Shown here: positions 1 through 7,093 of the stretch, piece after piece
How the letters are laid out: every line of letters starts with the position of its first letter
Numbering within the stretch: position 1 is the first letter of the stretch
Assembly (NCBI GenBank): GCA_043803805.1
Contig: JAZDJP010000056.1
Span: forward strand, 1-64,000
DNA: 64,000 nucleotides
Source: JAZDJP01 sp043803805
GTDB taxonomy: Bacteria > Planctomycetota > JAZDJP01
Direction: 5' to 3'
Program-made: the position numbers and the translations under genes
Notes under the pieces: generated by a model
Told to the model about the DNA's origin: nothing
The model's input: the letters and a program-made list of their open reading frames with translations, nothing else
The model's database searches: none

Positions 1-265
1 GATCGAAAATGTTCTGCTCGATCGGTTGATCGGGGGAAAACGAGAGAAGGGGGACGGGCCGCTTGACCACGCCGGCCAGGAGGTCGCTCAAATCGTGCTC
101 GGTGGGGCACTCGTAAACCGACTCGACATTCGCGGCGCGAAGGGCCTGGAGGTGGGTGTGGGTGAGATTTTCCCCTTCCCGGAAGAGGAGATTTCCGCTT
201 TTATGAAAGATGGGAACGGTGAACGTGAACCCCGGGGTCAATTCCGCAATCCTGAGTTCCCGCAT
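1..265 (-). CDS. N-terminal part of an HD-GYP-like regulatory protein, cut by the left edge
   Basis: The first 88 residues of a minus-strand gene whose 3' end lies outside the window. The ATG (complement of 263-265) is preceded by GAGG at a 5-nt spacing, and an in-frame TGA lies six codons upstream, so the start is well fixed. The visible part has the pattern seen in the small N-terminal module of many HD-GYP phosphodiesterases: an LxPG-type turn (ELTPGF), then a short strand pair with KSGNLLFREG, then a helix (HTHLQALRAAN) ending in VESVY. The catalytic HD-GYP domain would lie off the edge, so the function is inference. tsaB lies upstream on the same strand, separated by 271 nt of repeat-bearing sequence. 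Confidence 0.6.
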   Translation of the reverse strand, partial: MRELRIAELTPGFTFTVPIFHKSGNLLFREGENLTHTHLQALRAANVESVYECPTEHDLSDLLAGVVKRPVPLLSFSPDQPIEQNIFD

Positions 266-388
266 GCCGGCCTCGATACGTCATTTGGAGGGGGTGGTCC
301 CTCGCTCCGGAATGTTTTCATCCTACGTCGGCCCGGGGGGAATTCAAGCCGGAAGGAAATATCATGCGGTTCGCAACATGATAAAACC

Positions 389-417
389 GCTCATCCTGAG
401 CTTGTCGAAGGATGAGC
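389..417. repeat. REP-like hairpin, GCTCATCC...GGATGAGC
   Basis: An inverted repeat with 8-bp arms GCTCATCC and GGATGAGC around a 13-nt loop, lying in the 271-nt gap between tsaB and the left-edge gene. A near-identical copy is at 3438-3466. Sequence after it (428-436, CTCATGGTT) matches the start of a second hairpin that is complete next to the other copy, so this looks like a decayed two-hairpin element. I see no gene in 266-536. Confidence 0.7.
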
Positions 418-536
418 CAGGGCGCTGCTCATGGTTCGTGGTTCGACATCTATTTTCATTTTTAAGGAATACTCACCATGAACGGATATTCATAAGGATT
501 TGTCATGAGCGGGGTGTCATCGAAGCGTTATTTGCT

Positions 537-1220
537 TTAGCGTTTTTTTCGTTGGGTCACCTGCGGCGGTCTTAGGTAAAGCGGCAGGAGCGTTTTGGGA
601 TCGGTTTTTTCCCCGGCGGCGTGACGCGTGGCGGCCAGGCGTCCGACGACGGCGGCCCGGGGGGCGGGCGGAGGTCCGGGGTGCCATCGGTACCGTTCCG
701 TATCGAACACGCCGGGATGGCGGAGAATCCCGTCGCCGGCCAGAAGCGTTCCCGCGGGAAGTCGTTCCCTGAGTTCCCCGGCGGGGAGGACGAGATAGTC
801 GCTTTTCCGCGTCACCCCCTCCGTCGTGCGCGCATACAGGCATCCGTAGAGATGGTTCTGACGGGCGTCGAGGACCGGGGCGAAAAGGCCTCCCTCGGGG
901 GTGAGTTCCTCCGCGAGGGCGTCGAACGAGGAAACGCCGATGAGGTCCGCCCCGACCGACCAGGCGATGGTCTTGGCGGCCATGACGCCGATGCGGAGCC
1001 CCGTGTAGGAGCCCGGTCCGATTCCCGCGGCCACCATCCGGATATCGGCGGGGACGATCCCGAGGTCGCGGAACATGCGTTCGATGGCCGGGAAAAGCCG
1101 CGCCTCGTGCCGGAGCGTTCCCGGAAATTCCATTTCCGCCAGGAGCCGGCCGTTTTCGATGACGGCGGCGCTTCCTCGCGGGGAGGAGGTCTCGATGGCC
1201 AGGAGAATGTTTCGGGACAT
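537..1220 (-). CDS. tsaB: tRNA threonylcarbamoyladenosine biosynthesis protein TsaB
   Basis: TsaB is the non-catalytic dimerisation partner of TsaD in the cytoplasmic complex that makes the t6A modification on tRNAs reading ANN codons. The 227-residue length is usual for the family. The ASKHA-fold signature is clear: an N-terminal phosphate-loop-like strand (ILLAIETSSPRGSAAVI), and the family hallmark GIGPGSYTGLRIG near residue 88 followed by the helix containing AKTIAW. The C-terminal third is arginine- and proline-rich and less conserved, as is common. The start ATG lies 75 nt from the divergently transcribed oxidoreductase gene. Identification is secure from the signature. Confidence 0.93.
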   Translation of the reverse strand: MSRNILLAIETSSPRGSAAVIENGRLLAEMEFPGTLRHEARLFPAIERMFRDLGIVPADIRMVAAGIGPGSYTGLRIGVMAAKTIAWSVGADLIGVSSFDALAEELTPEGGLFAPVLDARQNHLYGCLYARTTEGVTRKSDYLVLPAGELRERLPAGTLLAGDGILRHPGVFDTERYRWHPGPPPAPRAAVVGRLAATRHAAGEKTDPKTLLPLYLRPPQVTQRKKR

Positions 1221-1234
1221 GGCGCTGTTTACCG

Positions 1235-1262
1235 TTCAATTCGGGCCGGATGGGATTATAAT
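1235..1262 (+). promoter_or_regulatory. Candidate sigma70-type promoter for the Gfo/Idh oxidoreductase
   Basis: A perfect TATAAT at 1257-1262 with TTCAAT 16 nt upstream (1235-1240) sits in the short gap between the divergent tsaB and oxidoreductase genes, 34 nt before the downstream ATG. An AAGGAGG ribosome site follows at 1281-1287. Judged only by consensus match and position. Confidence 0.5.
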
Positions 1263-1295
1263 ACACCGATTCATTTTCGAAAGGAGGCATTTGCC

Positions 1296-2351
1296 ATGGT
1301 GGACGAAATCAATCCGGTAAAGACCGCGATCATCGGTCTGGGACGGTCGGGGTGGGGTATCCACATCAACCGGATGCGGACCCATCCCGGGTTCCGGGTC
1401 TCGGCGGTGACGGATCCCCTTCCGGAGCGCATGAAGGAGGCGGAGTCGGAATTCCATTGCGCCACGTTCGGCGATTACCGGGAACTTCTCAAGAAGGCCG
1501 ATGCGGAACTCGTGGTGGTCGCCACGCCGTCCCACACCCACGTCGCTTACGCGGTGGATGCCCTGAAGAGCGGGCGGAACGTCCTGGTGGAGAAGCCGGT
1601 CGCCGACAAACACGCGGACGGACTCCGGATTCTTTCGGCCGCCCGCAAGGCCGGGAAACACCTCTTCATCCACCAGAACAACCGGTTCATCCCGGAAATC
1701 CAGCATCTCAAGTCATTCATGGACGGCGGGCTCATCGGCCGGGTTTTCGAGATCAAGGCCCGGAGCCAGCGCTTCGCCATCCGGAACGACTGGCAGACGC
1801 TGAAGAAATACGGCGGGGGGCTTCTCCCCAATAACGGGACTCATCTCGTGGACCAGATCCTGTATCTCCTGGGATCCCCCGTGAAGGACATCTGGTGCGA
1901 TCTCAAATTGGTCTCCGACGTGGGGGACGTGGAGGACCATGTGAAGATTCTCCTCCGGGCCGAAAACGGAGTTGTGGCCGACGTGGAAATTTCCACATCC
2001 TGCGCCATCGCGGAACCGGCATGGACGCTTCTGGGGAATTGCGGAACGCTCGTGTGCGACGGGGAAAGCAGCACCATCAAGTTTTTCGACCCGGCCCGGA
2101 TGCCGAAACTGGAGGCCCAGGAGTCCCTGGCCTCGGAGGGGCGCCGCTACACCCATCACGCCCTGACCTGGGACGACCGGACGATCACCGTCGAGGGCGA
2201 GTTCGTCTGGGATTTCTATGAAAATGTTTATGAGGTGATGCGGAAGGGCGGTCAAATGCGCGTCACCCCTGAAAGCGCACTCGAGACCCTGCGGGTGCTC
2301 GAGATTGCGGCGAAGGGGGGGGTGCAGGATGTAAGGGTGGGGAAGAAATGA
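1296..2351 (+). CDS. Gfo/Idh/MocA family NAD(P)-dependent oxidoreductase
   Basis: A 351-residue cytoplasmic dehydrogenase of the glucose-fructose oxidoreductase/inositol dehydrogenase family. The Rossmann signature GLGRSG is at residues 14-19, and the family catalytic motif EKP is at 99-101 (VLVEKPVADK). A C-terminal alpha/beta domain includes the GGGLLPNNGTHLVDQ segment that carries the usual active-site His and Asp. The substrate cannot be told from sequence; sugars, inositols and cyclic polyols are typical. The reading frame is open for about 670 nt upstream, but that stretch is antisense to tsaB. The ATG at 1296 has a strong AAGGAGG 8 nt upstream and a TATAAT promoter, so I take it as the start. 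The gene appears to be transcribed alone. Confidence 0.9.
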   Translation: MVDEINPVKTAIIGLGRSGWGIHINRMRTHPGFRVSAVTDPLPERMKEAESEFHCATFGDYRELLKKADAELVVVATPSHTHVAYAVDALKSGRNVLVEKPVADKHADGLRILSAARKAGKHLFIHQNNRFIPEIQHLKSFMDGGLIGRVFEIKARSQRFAIRNDWQTLKKYGGGLLPNNGTHLVDQILYLLGSPVKDIWCDLKLVSDVGDVEDHVKILLRAENGVVADVEISTSCAIAEPAWTLLGNCGTLVCDGESSTIKFFDPARMPKLEAQESLASEGRRYTHHALTWDDRTITVEGEFVWDFYENVYEVMRKGGQMRVTPESALETLRVLEIAAKGGVQDVRVGKK

Positions 2352-2372
2352 TGAATGCGGAATGATGAATCG

Positions 2373-2427
2373 GGGGGACATGAACCGGAAGCCCGGAGCG
2401 AAGCGAAGGGATCGGTTCGTGTCCCCC
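2373..2427. repeat. 15-bp-arm inverted repeat downstream of the oxidoreductase
   Basis: The arms GGGGGACATGAACCG and CGGTTCGTGTCCCCC pair over 15 bp with one G-T pair and a 25-nt loop, starting 21 nt after the stop codon. There is no T tract, so it is a mobile-repeat-type hairpin or an RNA-stabilising structure rather than a classical terminator. Just before it (2349-2370) is an ATGAATGCGGAATGATGAAT stretch that recurs near 42940 (reverse) and 51675. Confidence 0.6.
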
Positions 2428-2442
2428 GACGGTAATGGGGAT

Positions 2443-2502
2443 GAAATTTCGAATGCCGAGTGCCGAATGTCGAATGAATTTGAAATTCGGCATTCGGAAT
2501 TA
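2443..2502. repeat. Copy of the TTCGAATGCCGA repeat family
   Basis: AT-rich, partly self-complementary sequence built from variants of AATTTCGAATGCCGA and its complement TTCGGCATTCGGAATT. Related copies lie in the gaps at 7827-7880, 10305-10341, 38878-38910, 39644-39680 and 54941-55036, always between genes. It occupies the gap before mazG. Confidence 0.65.
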
Positions 2503-2557
2503 CCGTGATGTTTTTGCGAGACACGTTTCACGAGCGACGGGCGACGGCATTCCGGTT

Positions 2558-3394
2558 ATGAAAAAAGCAACTCATCGAAAGCGTCCTTCCCGCTTCGACC
2601 GCCTCGTCGGCGTCATGCGGACGCTCCGCGGGCCGGGGGGGTGTCCGTGGGATCGCGTCCAGACGATGCGGTCCATCAAGCCTTATCTCGTCGAGGAGTG
2701 CTACGAGGTGCTTGAGGCGCTGGAAGAGAATAACCCGGTGAAACTCAAGGAGGAGCTCGGCGACCTCTTGTTTCAGATTATTTTCTTCGCGGAACTGGCC
2801 TCGGAACGGATGAACTTCGACATCGCTGATGTTGTCGCGGCGGCCCGCGACAAGATGACGCGGCGCCACCCGCACGTTTTTGGAAACGCCCGCGTGAGGA
2901 ATGCGCGGGAGGTCCTGAAGAACTGGGAGCACATCAAAAAGGGGGAACGGGGGCGCATGGCTTCCGTGCTGGATGGCGTCCCGCGGGCGCTTCCGGCGCT
3001 CCTCCGCGCCCGGCGGGTGCAGGAGAAGGCCTCGCGGGTGGGGTTCGACTGGCCGGACGTCCGGGGGCCTCTTCTCAAATTAAACGAAGAGGTGGGGGAA
3101 CTCGCCAGGGCCCGGCGCGGGCGAAGGAATGCCGCCCGGATCGAGGAGGAGATGGGGGACATCCTGTTCGCCCTGGTCAACGTCACCCGGTTTCTGAAGA
3201 TCAATCCCGAGGAGGCGCTTCAGGGCACGGTCAATAAATTCATGAGGCGGTTCCGGCACGTCGAACACCGGGCGGCCGCCCGCGGCGTTCCCCTGAAGAA
3301 CGTCACTCTTGCGAAAATGGACCGGTGGTGGGAGGAAGCCAAGAAGAAGTCGGCGAGTCAGCGAGTCGGCGAGTCTGGGAGTCGGGGAGTTTAA
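2558..3394 (+). CDS. mazG: Nucleoside triphosphate pyrophosphohydrolase MazG
   Basis: Hydrolyses non-canonical or excess NTPs to NMP and pyrophosphate in the cytoplasm. The 278-residue protein has two tandem MazG domains, as in the long E. coli-type enzyme. Domain one has GGCPWD at 27-32 and the metal-binding acidic pairs in VEECYE and KEELGD. Domain two has LNEEVGELA and IEEEMGDILFA. The last 14 residues or so are encoded by a GAGTC octamer array (3355-3407), so the C-terminus appears extended by repeat DNA. The family core normally ends near the MDRWWEEAKK helix. The ATG at 2558 has no strong ribosome site; upstream in-frame codons are repeat-derived and unlikely to be used. Confidence 0.92.
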   Translation: MKKATHRKRPSRFDRLVGVMRTLRGPGGCPWDRVQTMRSIKPYLVEECYEVLEALEENNPVKLKEELGDLLFQIIFFAELASERMNFDIADVVAAARDKMTRRHPHVFGNARVRNAREVLKNWEHIKKGERGRMASVLDGVPRALPALLRARRVQEKASRVGFDWPDVRGPLLKLNEEVGELARARRGRRNAARIEEEMGDILFALVNVTRFLKINPEEALQGTVNKFMRRFRHVEHRAAARGVPLKNVTLAKMDRWWEEAKKKSASQRVGESGSRGV

Positions 3395-3407
3395 GAGTCT
3401 AAGAGTC
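3355..3407. repeat. GAGTC octamer array, 7 units, partly coding
   Basis: GAGTC (one unit reads GAGTT) recurs at exactly 8-nt intervals from 3355 to 3407, each separated by three variable bases. The first five units are read through as the C-terminal tail of MazG. This is the same unit as the arrays at 3546-3574 and 6926-7002. Confidence 0.85.
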
Positions 3408-3437
3408 TGGACTCATGGTTTTCAAAGTGATCAATCC

Positions 3438-3499
3438 GCTCATCCTGAGCCTGTCGAAGGATGAGCCATCGCTCATGGTTCGACACGCTCACCATGAGC
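3438..3499. repeat. Two adjacent REP-like hairpins
   Basis: The first hairpin (3438-3466) has arms GCTCATCC/GGATGAGC. The second (3471-3499) has arms GCTCATGGT/ACCATGAGC. Only 4 nt separate them. The first is shared with 389-417, where the second is present only in decayed form. Lies between mazG and the CBS-protein gene. Confidence 0.75.
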
Positions 3500-3517
3500 G
3501 GCATGAGGGATTCGGTC

Positions 3518-3541
3518 CTGTTTGGTTCCGGCTTGTCCGGG
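3518..3541. repeat. 24-nt dispersed repeat, copy 1
   Basis: Begins CTGTTTGG and ends TTGTCCGGG. It is identical over 24 nt to 7753-7776, and a degenerate reverse-strand copy is at 8391-8413. It directly precedes a GAGTC array, so several repeat families are stacked in this 195-nt gap. Confidence 0.75.
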
Positions 3542-3545
3542 TTGG

Positions 3546-3574
3546 GAGTCGGGGAGTCTAAGAGTCTGAGAGTC
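3546..3574. repeat. GAGTC octamer array, 4 units
   Basis: GAGTC at 3546, 3554, 3562 and 3570, an exact 8-nt period, ending 15 nt before the start of the CBS-protein gene. The GGAGG ribosome site for that gene (3577-3581) falls where the fifth unit would be. Confidence 0.8.
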
Positions 3575-3589
3575 GCGGAGGGCCTGCCG

Positions 3590-4057
3590 ATGTCCGCTAA
3601 AACGTTCTTCGGCGATGCGAAGGTCACGGTGTGCCCCATCAATCCGCCCATTGTTGTGTCGGCGGGAGACGACCTCGGCTACACCGTGGAACTCATGCGC
3701 CGGGGCCGTCGGGGCTATGCCCTGGTCTGCGAGGGAGGGAAACTCAAGGGCCTTTTCACGGAATGGGACTACTTTAAAAAGGTGGTGGGGAAGGGGGTTT
3801 CCCTGGAGACGCCCATCCGGGAATTCATGCGGTCGGAATTGGTGACGCTATCGATCAAAGACCGCCTGGTGGACGTTCTCAACATCATGGAACATCACGA
3901 TTTCCGCCGGGTTCCCCTGGTGGATATGCGGGGGCGGCCGCTCGGGATGATTTCCGTCTTTGACTTCATCCAGTTTCTCGCCGAGCATTTCCCCGCCGAG
4001 GTGGGCAACCTGCCCCCGAGCCCGGATTGGGCGGGCGACGCCCCGGAGGGGGAGTGA
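3590..4057 (+). CDS. CBS-domain pair protein upstream of korA
   Basis: A 155-residue cytoplasmic protein consisting of two CBS motifs, roughly residues 15-72 and 78-136, with little else. The second carries the typical DFRRVPLVD and GRPLGMISVFDF segments. Paired CBS motifs usually bind adenosyl ligands such as AMP, ATP or NADH. The frame is open further upstream through repeat DNA, but ATG 3590 has GGAGG 8 nt before it. The stop codon abuts the korA ATG (TGA then ATG), so the two are almost certainly co-translated. By context it may sense energy or redox state for the 2-oxoacid:ferredoxin oxidoreductase; that role is inference. Confidence 0.85.
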   Translation: MSAKTFFGDAKVTVCPINPPIVVSAGDDLGYTVELMRRGRRGYALVCEGGKLKGLFTEWDYFKKVVGKGVSLETPIREFMRSELVTLSIKDRLVDVLNIMEHHDFRRVPLVDMRGRPLGMISVFDFIQFLAEHFPAEVGNLPPSPDWAGDAPEGE

Positions 4058-5920
4058 ATGAAGAAGCCGGTCCGGGACATTGAGGCGGCCGTCATCCGGT
4101 TTGTCGGGGACTCCGGCGACGGCATTCAATTATTCGGGTCCCGGTTCACCGACACCTCGGCCCTCGCCGGGAACGACATCAGCACGTTTCCGGACTTCCC
4201 CGCGGAAATCCGCGCCCCCGCCGGCACACTGGCCGGGGTGAGCGGCTTCCAGCTGCATTTCGCCAGCCGCGACATCCTCACCTCCGGCGACCGGCCGGAC
4301 GTCCTCGTCACGATGAACCCCGCGGGGCTCAAGGTCCATCTCCCGGAACTCGTCCGCGAGGGGACCATCATCGCCAACAGCGACGCCTTCACCGAGCCGA
4401 ATCTCCAGAAGGCCGGCTACGCCGCGAATCCCCTGGACGACGGTTCGCTTTCCGGCCACCGGGTGATTTCCGTCCCCGTGACGAGGCTCAACCGGGAGGC
4501 CGTGGGGAAAATCGGGGGTTTGAAGCCGGCCGACATGGACCGTTGCCGGAACTTCTTCGCCCTCGGCGTCGTGTACTGGCTCTACGACCGGCCGCTCGAC
4601 CACACCGTGAAATGGATCCGGGACCGCTTCAAACGGGTCCCCGCCATGGCGGAGGCCAACGAGGCGGCCCTCCGGGCGGGCCACGTTTTTGCCGAAGCCA
4701 CGGAACTCCTGCCGGTGCGCTTTCACGTCGGGCCCGCGAGTCTCGCGCCGGGACAGTACCGGGAAATCACCGGGAACGACGCCATGGTTCTGGGGCTCGT
4801 GGCCGCCTCGGTGCTTTCCGGTCACGACATCTTCCTGGGCAGTTACCCCATCACACCGGCCAGCGGCATCCTGGAGGGGCTCGCCAGGTTCAAGCGATTC
4901 CGGGTGAAGACCTTCCAGGCGGAGGATGAGATCGCGGCCGTCACGGCGGCCATTGGCGCCTCCTTCGCGGGGGCGATCGGGGTCACGGCGACGAGCGGGC
5001 CGGGTCTCGCCCTCAAGGCGGAGGCGATCAACCTGGCGGTGATGACGGAGTTGCCGCTCGTGGTGATCAATGTTCAACGCGCGGGACCGAGCACCGGCAT
5101 GCCCACCAAGACCGAGCAGGCGGATCTGCTTCAGGCCCTCGCCGGGCGGCCCTCGGAGAGTCCCGTGGCCGTTCTGGCCCCGGCCACCCCGTCCGATTGT
5201 TTCGACACGGTGATCGAGGCGGTGCGCATCGCCGTCGCGCACATGACGCCGGTCATCGTTCTGTCCGATCTCTATCTTGCCTTCAGCTCGGAGCCCTGGC
5301 GCCTGCCCCAGCTTCGGGATCTTCCGAAAATCAGCATCCGGCATCCGGGTCCGGCCGACGGGTTTGCCCCCTACGCCCGGGATCGCGTCACGCTCGCGCG
5401 CCCGTGGGCCATTCCCGGAACCGCCGGACTCGAACACCGCGTGGGGGGGCTTGAAAAGTCAAATCTGACGGGGGGCGTGAATTATGACGCCCTGAACCAT
5501 CAGAAAATGACCGAACTCCGGGCGGAGAAAATCGCCCGCATTGCCGATTCGATCCCGGACATCGCGGTTCGCGGCGCGGCGAAGGGGGATTTGCTGGTGG
5601 TGGGCTGGGGGTCCACGTTCGGGGCCATTGCCACGGCGGTGGACATGGCGCGCAAGGAGAATCTCGCGGTGTCGGCCGTGCATCTTCGCCACCTCAACCC
5701 CTTCCCGAAAAATCTCGGCGCCCTCCTGGCCGGTTTCCCGCGTGTCCTCGTTCCGGAGAACAATCTCGGCCAGCTTCTTTCGCTTCTCCGGGCAAAATAC
5801 CTCGTGGACGCCGAGGGATTCTTCAAGGTGCAGGGCCGTCCGTTTTCGGTGGGGGAGATTCTGGAAAAAATCAAGGAGACGCTCGCGCATGAGCCCCGAA
5901 CGCGCACCCGCGCCGTCTGA
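4058..5920 (+). CDS. korA: 2-oxoacid:ferredoxin oxidoreductase, fused gamma-alpha subunit
   Basis: The large subunit of a two-subunit CoA-dependent oxidoreductase that decarboxylates a 2-oxoacid (2-oxoglutarate in the best-known members) and reduces ferredoxin. In the 620 residues, the gamma domain comes first (GDSGDGIQ at 17-24, then the FPAEIRAPAGT segment), followed by the alpha/pyrimidine-binding domain beginning near 245 with YPITPAS at 263-269, QAEDEIAA and ATSGPG. A C-terminal transketolase-like domain follows. No ferredoxin-type cysteine clusters are present in this subunit, as expected for the KorA type. It overlaps korB by 32 nt, indicating a heterodimer made from one message. Substrate choice between 2-oxoglutarate and other 2-oxoacids is not decided by the sequence I can read. 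Confidence 0.9.
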   Translation: MKKPVRDIEAAVIRFVGDSGDGIQLFGSRFTDTSALAGNDISTFPDFPAEIRAPAGTLAGVSGFQLHFASRDILTSGDRPDVLVTMNPAGLKVHLPELVREGTIIANSDAFTEPNLQKAGYAANPLDDGSLSGHRVISVPVTRLNREAVGKIGGLKPADMDRCRNFFALGVVYWLYDRPLDHTVKWIRDRFKRVPAMAEANEAALRAGHVFAEATELLPVRFHVGPASLAPGQYREITGNDAMVLGLVAASVLSGHDIFLGSYPITPASGILEGLARFKRFRVKTFQAEDEIAAVTAAIGASFAGAIGVTATSGPGLALKAEAINLAVMTELPLVVINVQRAGPSTGMPTKTEQADLLQALAGRPSESPVAVLAPATPSDCFDTVIEAVRIAVAHMTPVIVLSDLYLAFSSEPWRLPQLRDLPKISIRHPGPADGFAPYARDRVTLARPWAIPGTAGLEHRVGGLEKSNLTGGVNYDALNHQKMTELRAEKIARIADSIPDIAVRGAAKGDLLVVGWGSTFGAIATAVDMARKENLAVSAVHLRHLNPFPKNLGALLAGFPRVLVPENNLGQLLSLLRAKYLVDAEGFFKVQGRPFSVGEILEKIKETLAHEPRTRTRAV

Positions 5921-6917
5921 AACTCCCGACGTGCGCGACTTCGTATCCGGCCAGCAGGTCCGCTGGTGCCCGGGGTGCGGGGATTACGCCATCCTCGCCC
6001 AGGTTCAGAAGACGATGGCCCTGATCGGCGTTCCCCGGGAGAACGTCGTGTTCGTGTCGGGTATCGGGTGCTCCTCCCGCTTTCCGTACTACATGAACAC
6101 ATACGGATTCCATTCGATCCACGGGCGCGCCCCGGCGCTGGCGACGGGCATCAAGTGCGCGAACCCGCGCCTGTCCGTGTGGGTGGTGACCGGGGATGGG
6201 GATGCGCTTTCCATCGGGGGAAATCATCTCCTCCACGCCCTCCGGCGGAACATCGGCGTCAAGATACTCCTGTTCAACAACCGCATTTACGGGCTCACCA
6301 AGGGGCAGTATTCCCCGACCACCGAATTCGGGCGGCGGACCAAGACGTCGCCGCAGGGCACCATCGAGCATCCCGTGAAACCCCTCTGCGTGGCCCTCGC
6401 CGCGGAGGCGACGTTCGTGGCGCGGACGGTGGATGTCTTCAGCCAGCATCTCGTGGAGACACTTCTGCGGGCGGCGGCCCATCCCGGGACGGCCTTCGTG
6501 GAAATCTATCAGAATTGCATCGTCTTCAACAACGGCGCCTTCGAGGCGGTGACGGAGCGTTCGGTCCGGGACGATCGGCTTCTGGTGCTCGAACCCGGCA
6601 AGCCCATGCGTTTCGGGAAGGATCGGGAGCGGGGCATCCGTTTGAAGGGGCTCCGGCCCGAGGTGGTGTCCGTGAAGGAGGCCGGGGAGGGGGCGCTTGC
6701 CGTCCACGATCCGGCGAATCCGGATCCCACGATGGCTTACCTCCTGTCCCAGATGGAGCATCCGGACCATCCGGTTCCCATCGGGGTCTTCCGGGACATC
6801 GCCCGTCCGGCCTACGAGGACCTTCTTGAGGAGCAGATGGCGGTCGTGGCGAAGGCGGAGGCGGATGTGGACCTGGAGATGGCGCTCCGGGGGACGGATG
6901 CGTGGGAAGTAAAGTAA
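5889..6917 (+). CDS. korB: 2-oxoacid:ferredoxin oxidoreductase beta subunit
   Basis: The thiamine-diphosphate- and iron-sulphur-binding partner of KorA, 342 residues. It has WCPGCGD with C27 and C30, the GIGCSSRFPYY loop that supplies a further cluster cysteine, and the HGRAPALATGIK segment. The ThDP motif GDGDALSIGGNH lies near 101-112, followed by RRNIGVKILLFNNRIYG. The extra C-terminal stretch past about 280 is common in the 2-oxoglutarate branch. It starts within the 3' end of korA. After its stop comes a GAGTC array, then a second CBS gene. Confidence 0.92.
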   Translation: MSPERAPAPSETPDVRDFVSGQQVRWCPGCGDYAILAQVQKTMALIGVPRENVVFVSGIGCSSRFPYYMNTYGFHSIHGRAPALATGIKCANPRLSVWVVTGDGDALSIGGNHLLHALRRNIGVKILLFNNRIYGLTKGQYSPTTEFGRRTKTSPQGTIEHPVKPLCVALAAEATFVARTVDVFSQHLVETLLRAAAHPGTAFVEIYQNCIVFNNGAFEAVTERSVRDDRLLVLEPGKPMRFGKDRERGIRLKGLRPEVVSVKEAGEGALAVHDPANPDPTMAYLLSQMEHPDHPVPIGVFRDIARPAYEDLLEEQMAVVAKAEADVDLEMALRGTDAWEVK

Positions 6918-6925
6918 TATTAAAA

Positions 6926-7002
6926 GAGTCGGCGAGTCAGCGAGTCGGAGAGTCTGGGAGTCCAAGAGTCTAGGAGTCTGAGAGTCTCGGAGTCCGGGAG
7001 TC
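6926..7002. repeat. GAGTC octamer array, 10 units
   Basis: Ten copies of GAGTC start at 6926, 6934, 6942, 6950, 6958, 6966, 6974, 6982, 6990 and 6998. The period is exactly 8 nt throughout, and the three spacer bases vary (ggc, agc, gga, tgg, caa, tag, tga, tcg, cgg). It begins 9 nt after the korB stop codon. This is the longest of three arrays in the window. Confidence 0.9.
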
Positions 7003-7093
7003 GCGGGGGAAGGGAAAGTCATCAGGTCAGAGGGAATGAGTTCTTGAAGGGATATGTTTTGAACTCTCGAACTCTCAACGAAAGGGAATGATC

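Noticed and set aside
26..415. A 129-codon plus-strand frame at the left edge
   Set aside because: It is antisense to the HD-GYP-like start and then runs into the REP-like hairpin, ending in the HPELVEG string typical of translated repeats.
621..1295. Upstream extension of the Gfo/Idh frame giving a 576-residue protein
   Set aside because: The extra 225 residues are antisense to tsaB and show no fold pattern; AAGGAGG and TATAAT mark the start at 1296.
4130..5437. A 435-codon minus-strand frame opposite korA
   Set aside because: Shadow of korA; rich in Arg, Gly and His with no motif.
6926..7002. CRISPR array interpretation of the GAGTC units
   Set aside because: Units are 8 bp with 3-bp variable parts; CRISPR repeats and spacers are over 20 bp, and no cas gene is present.
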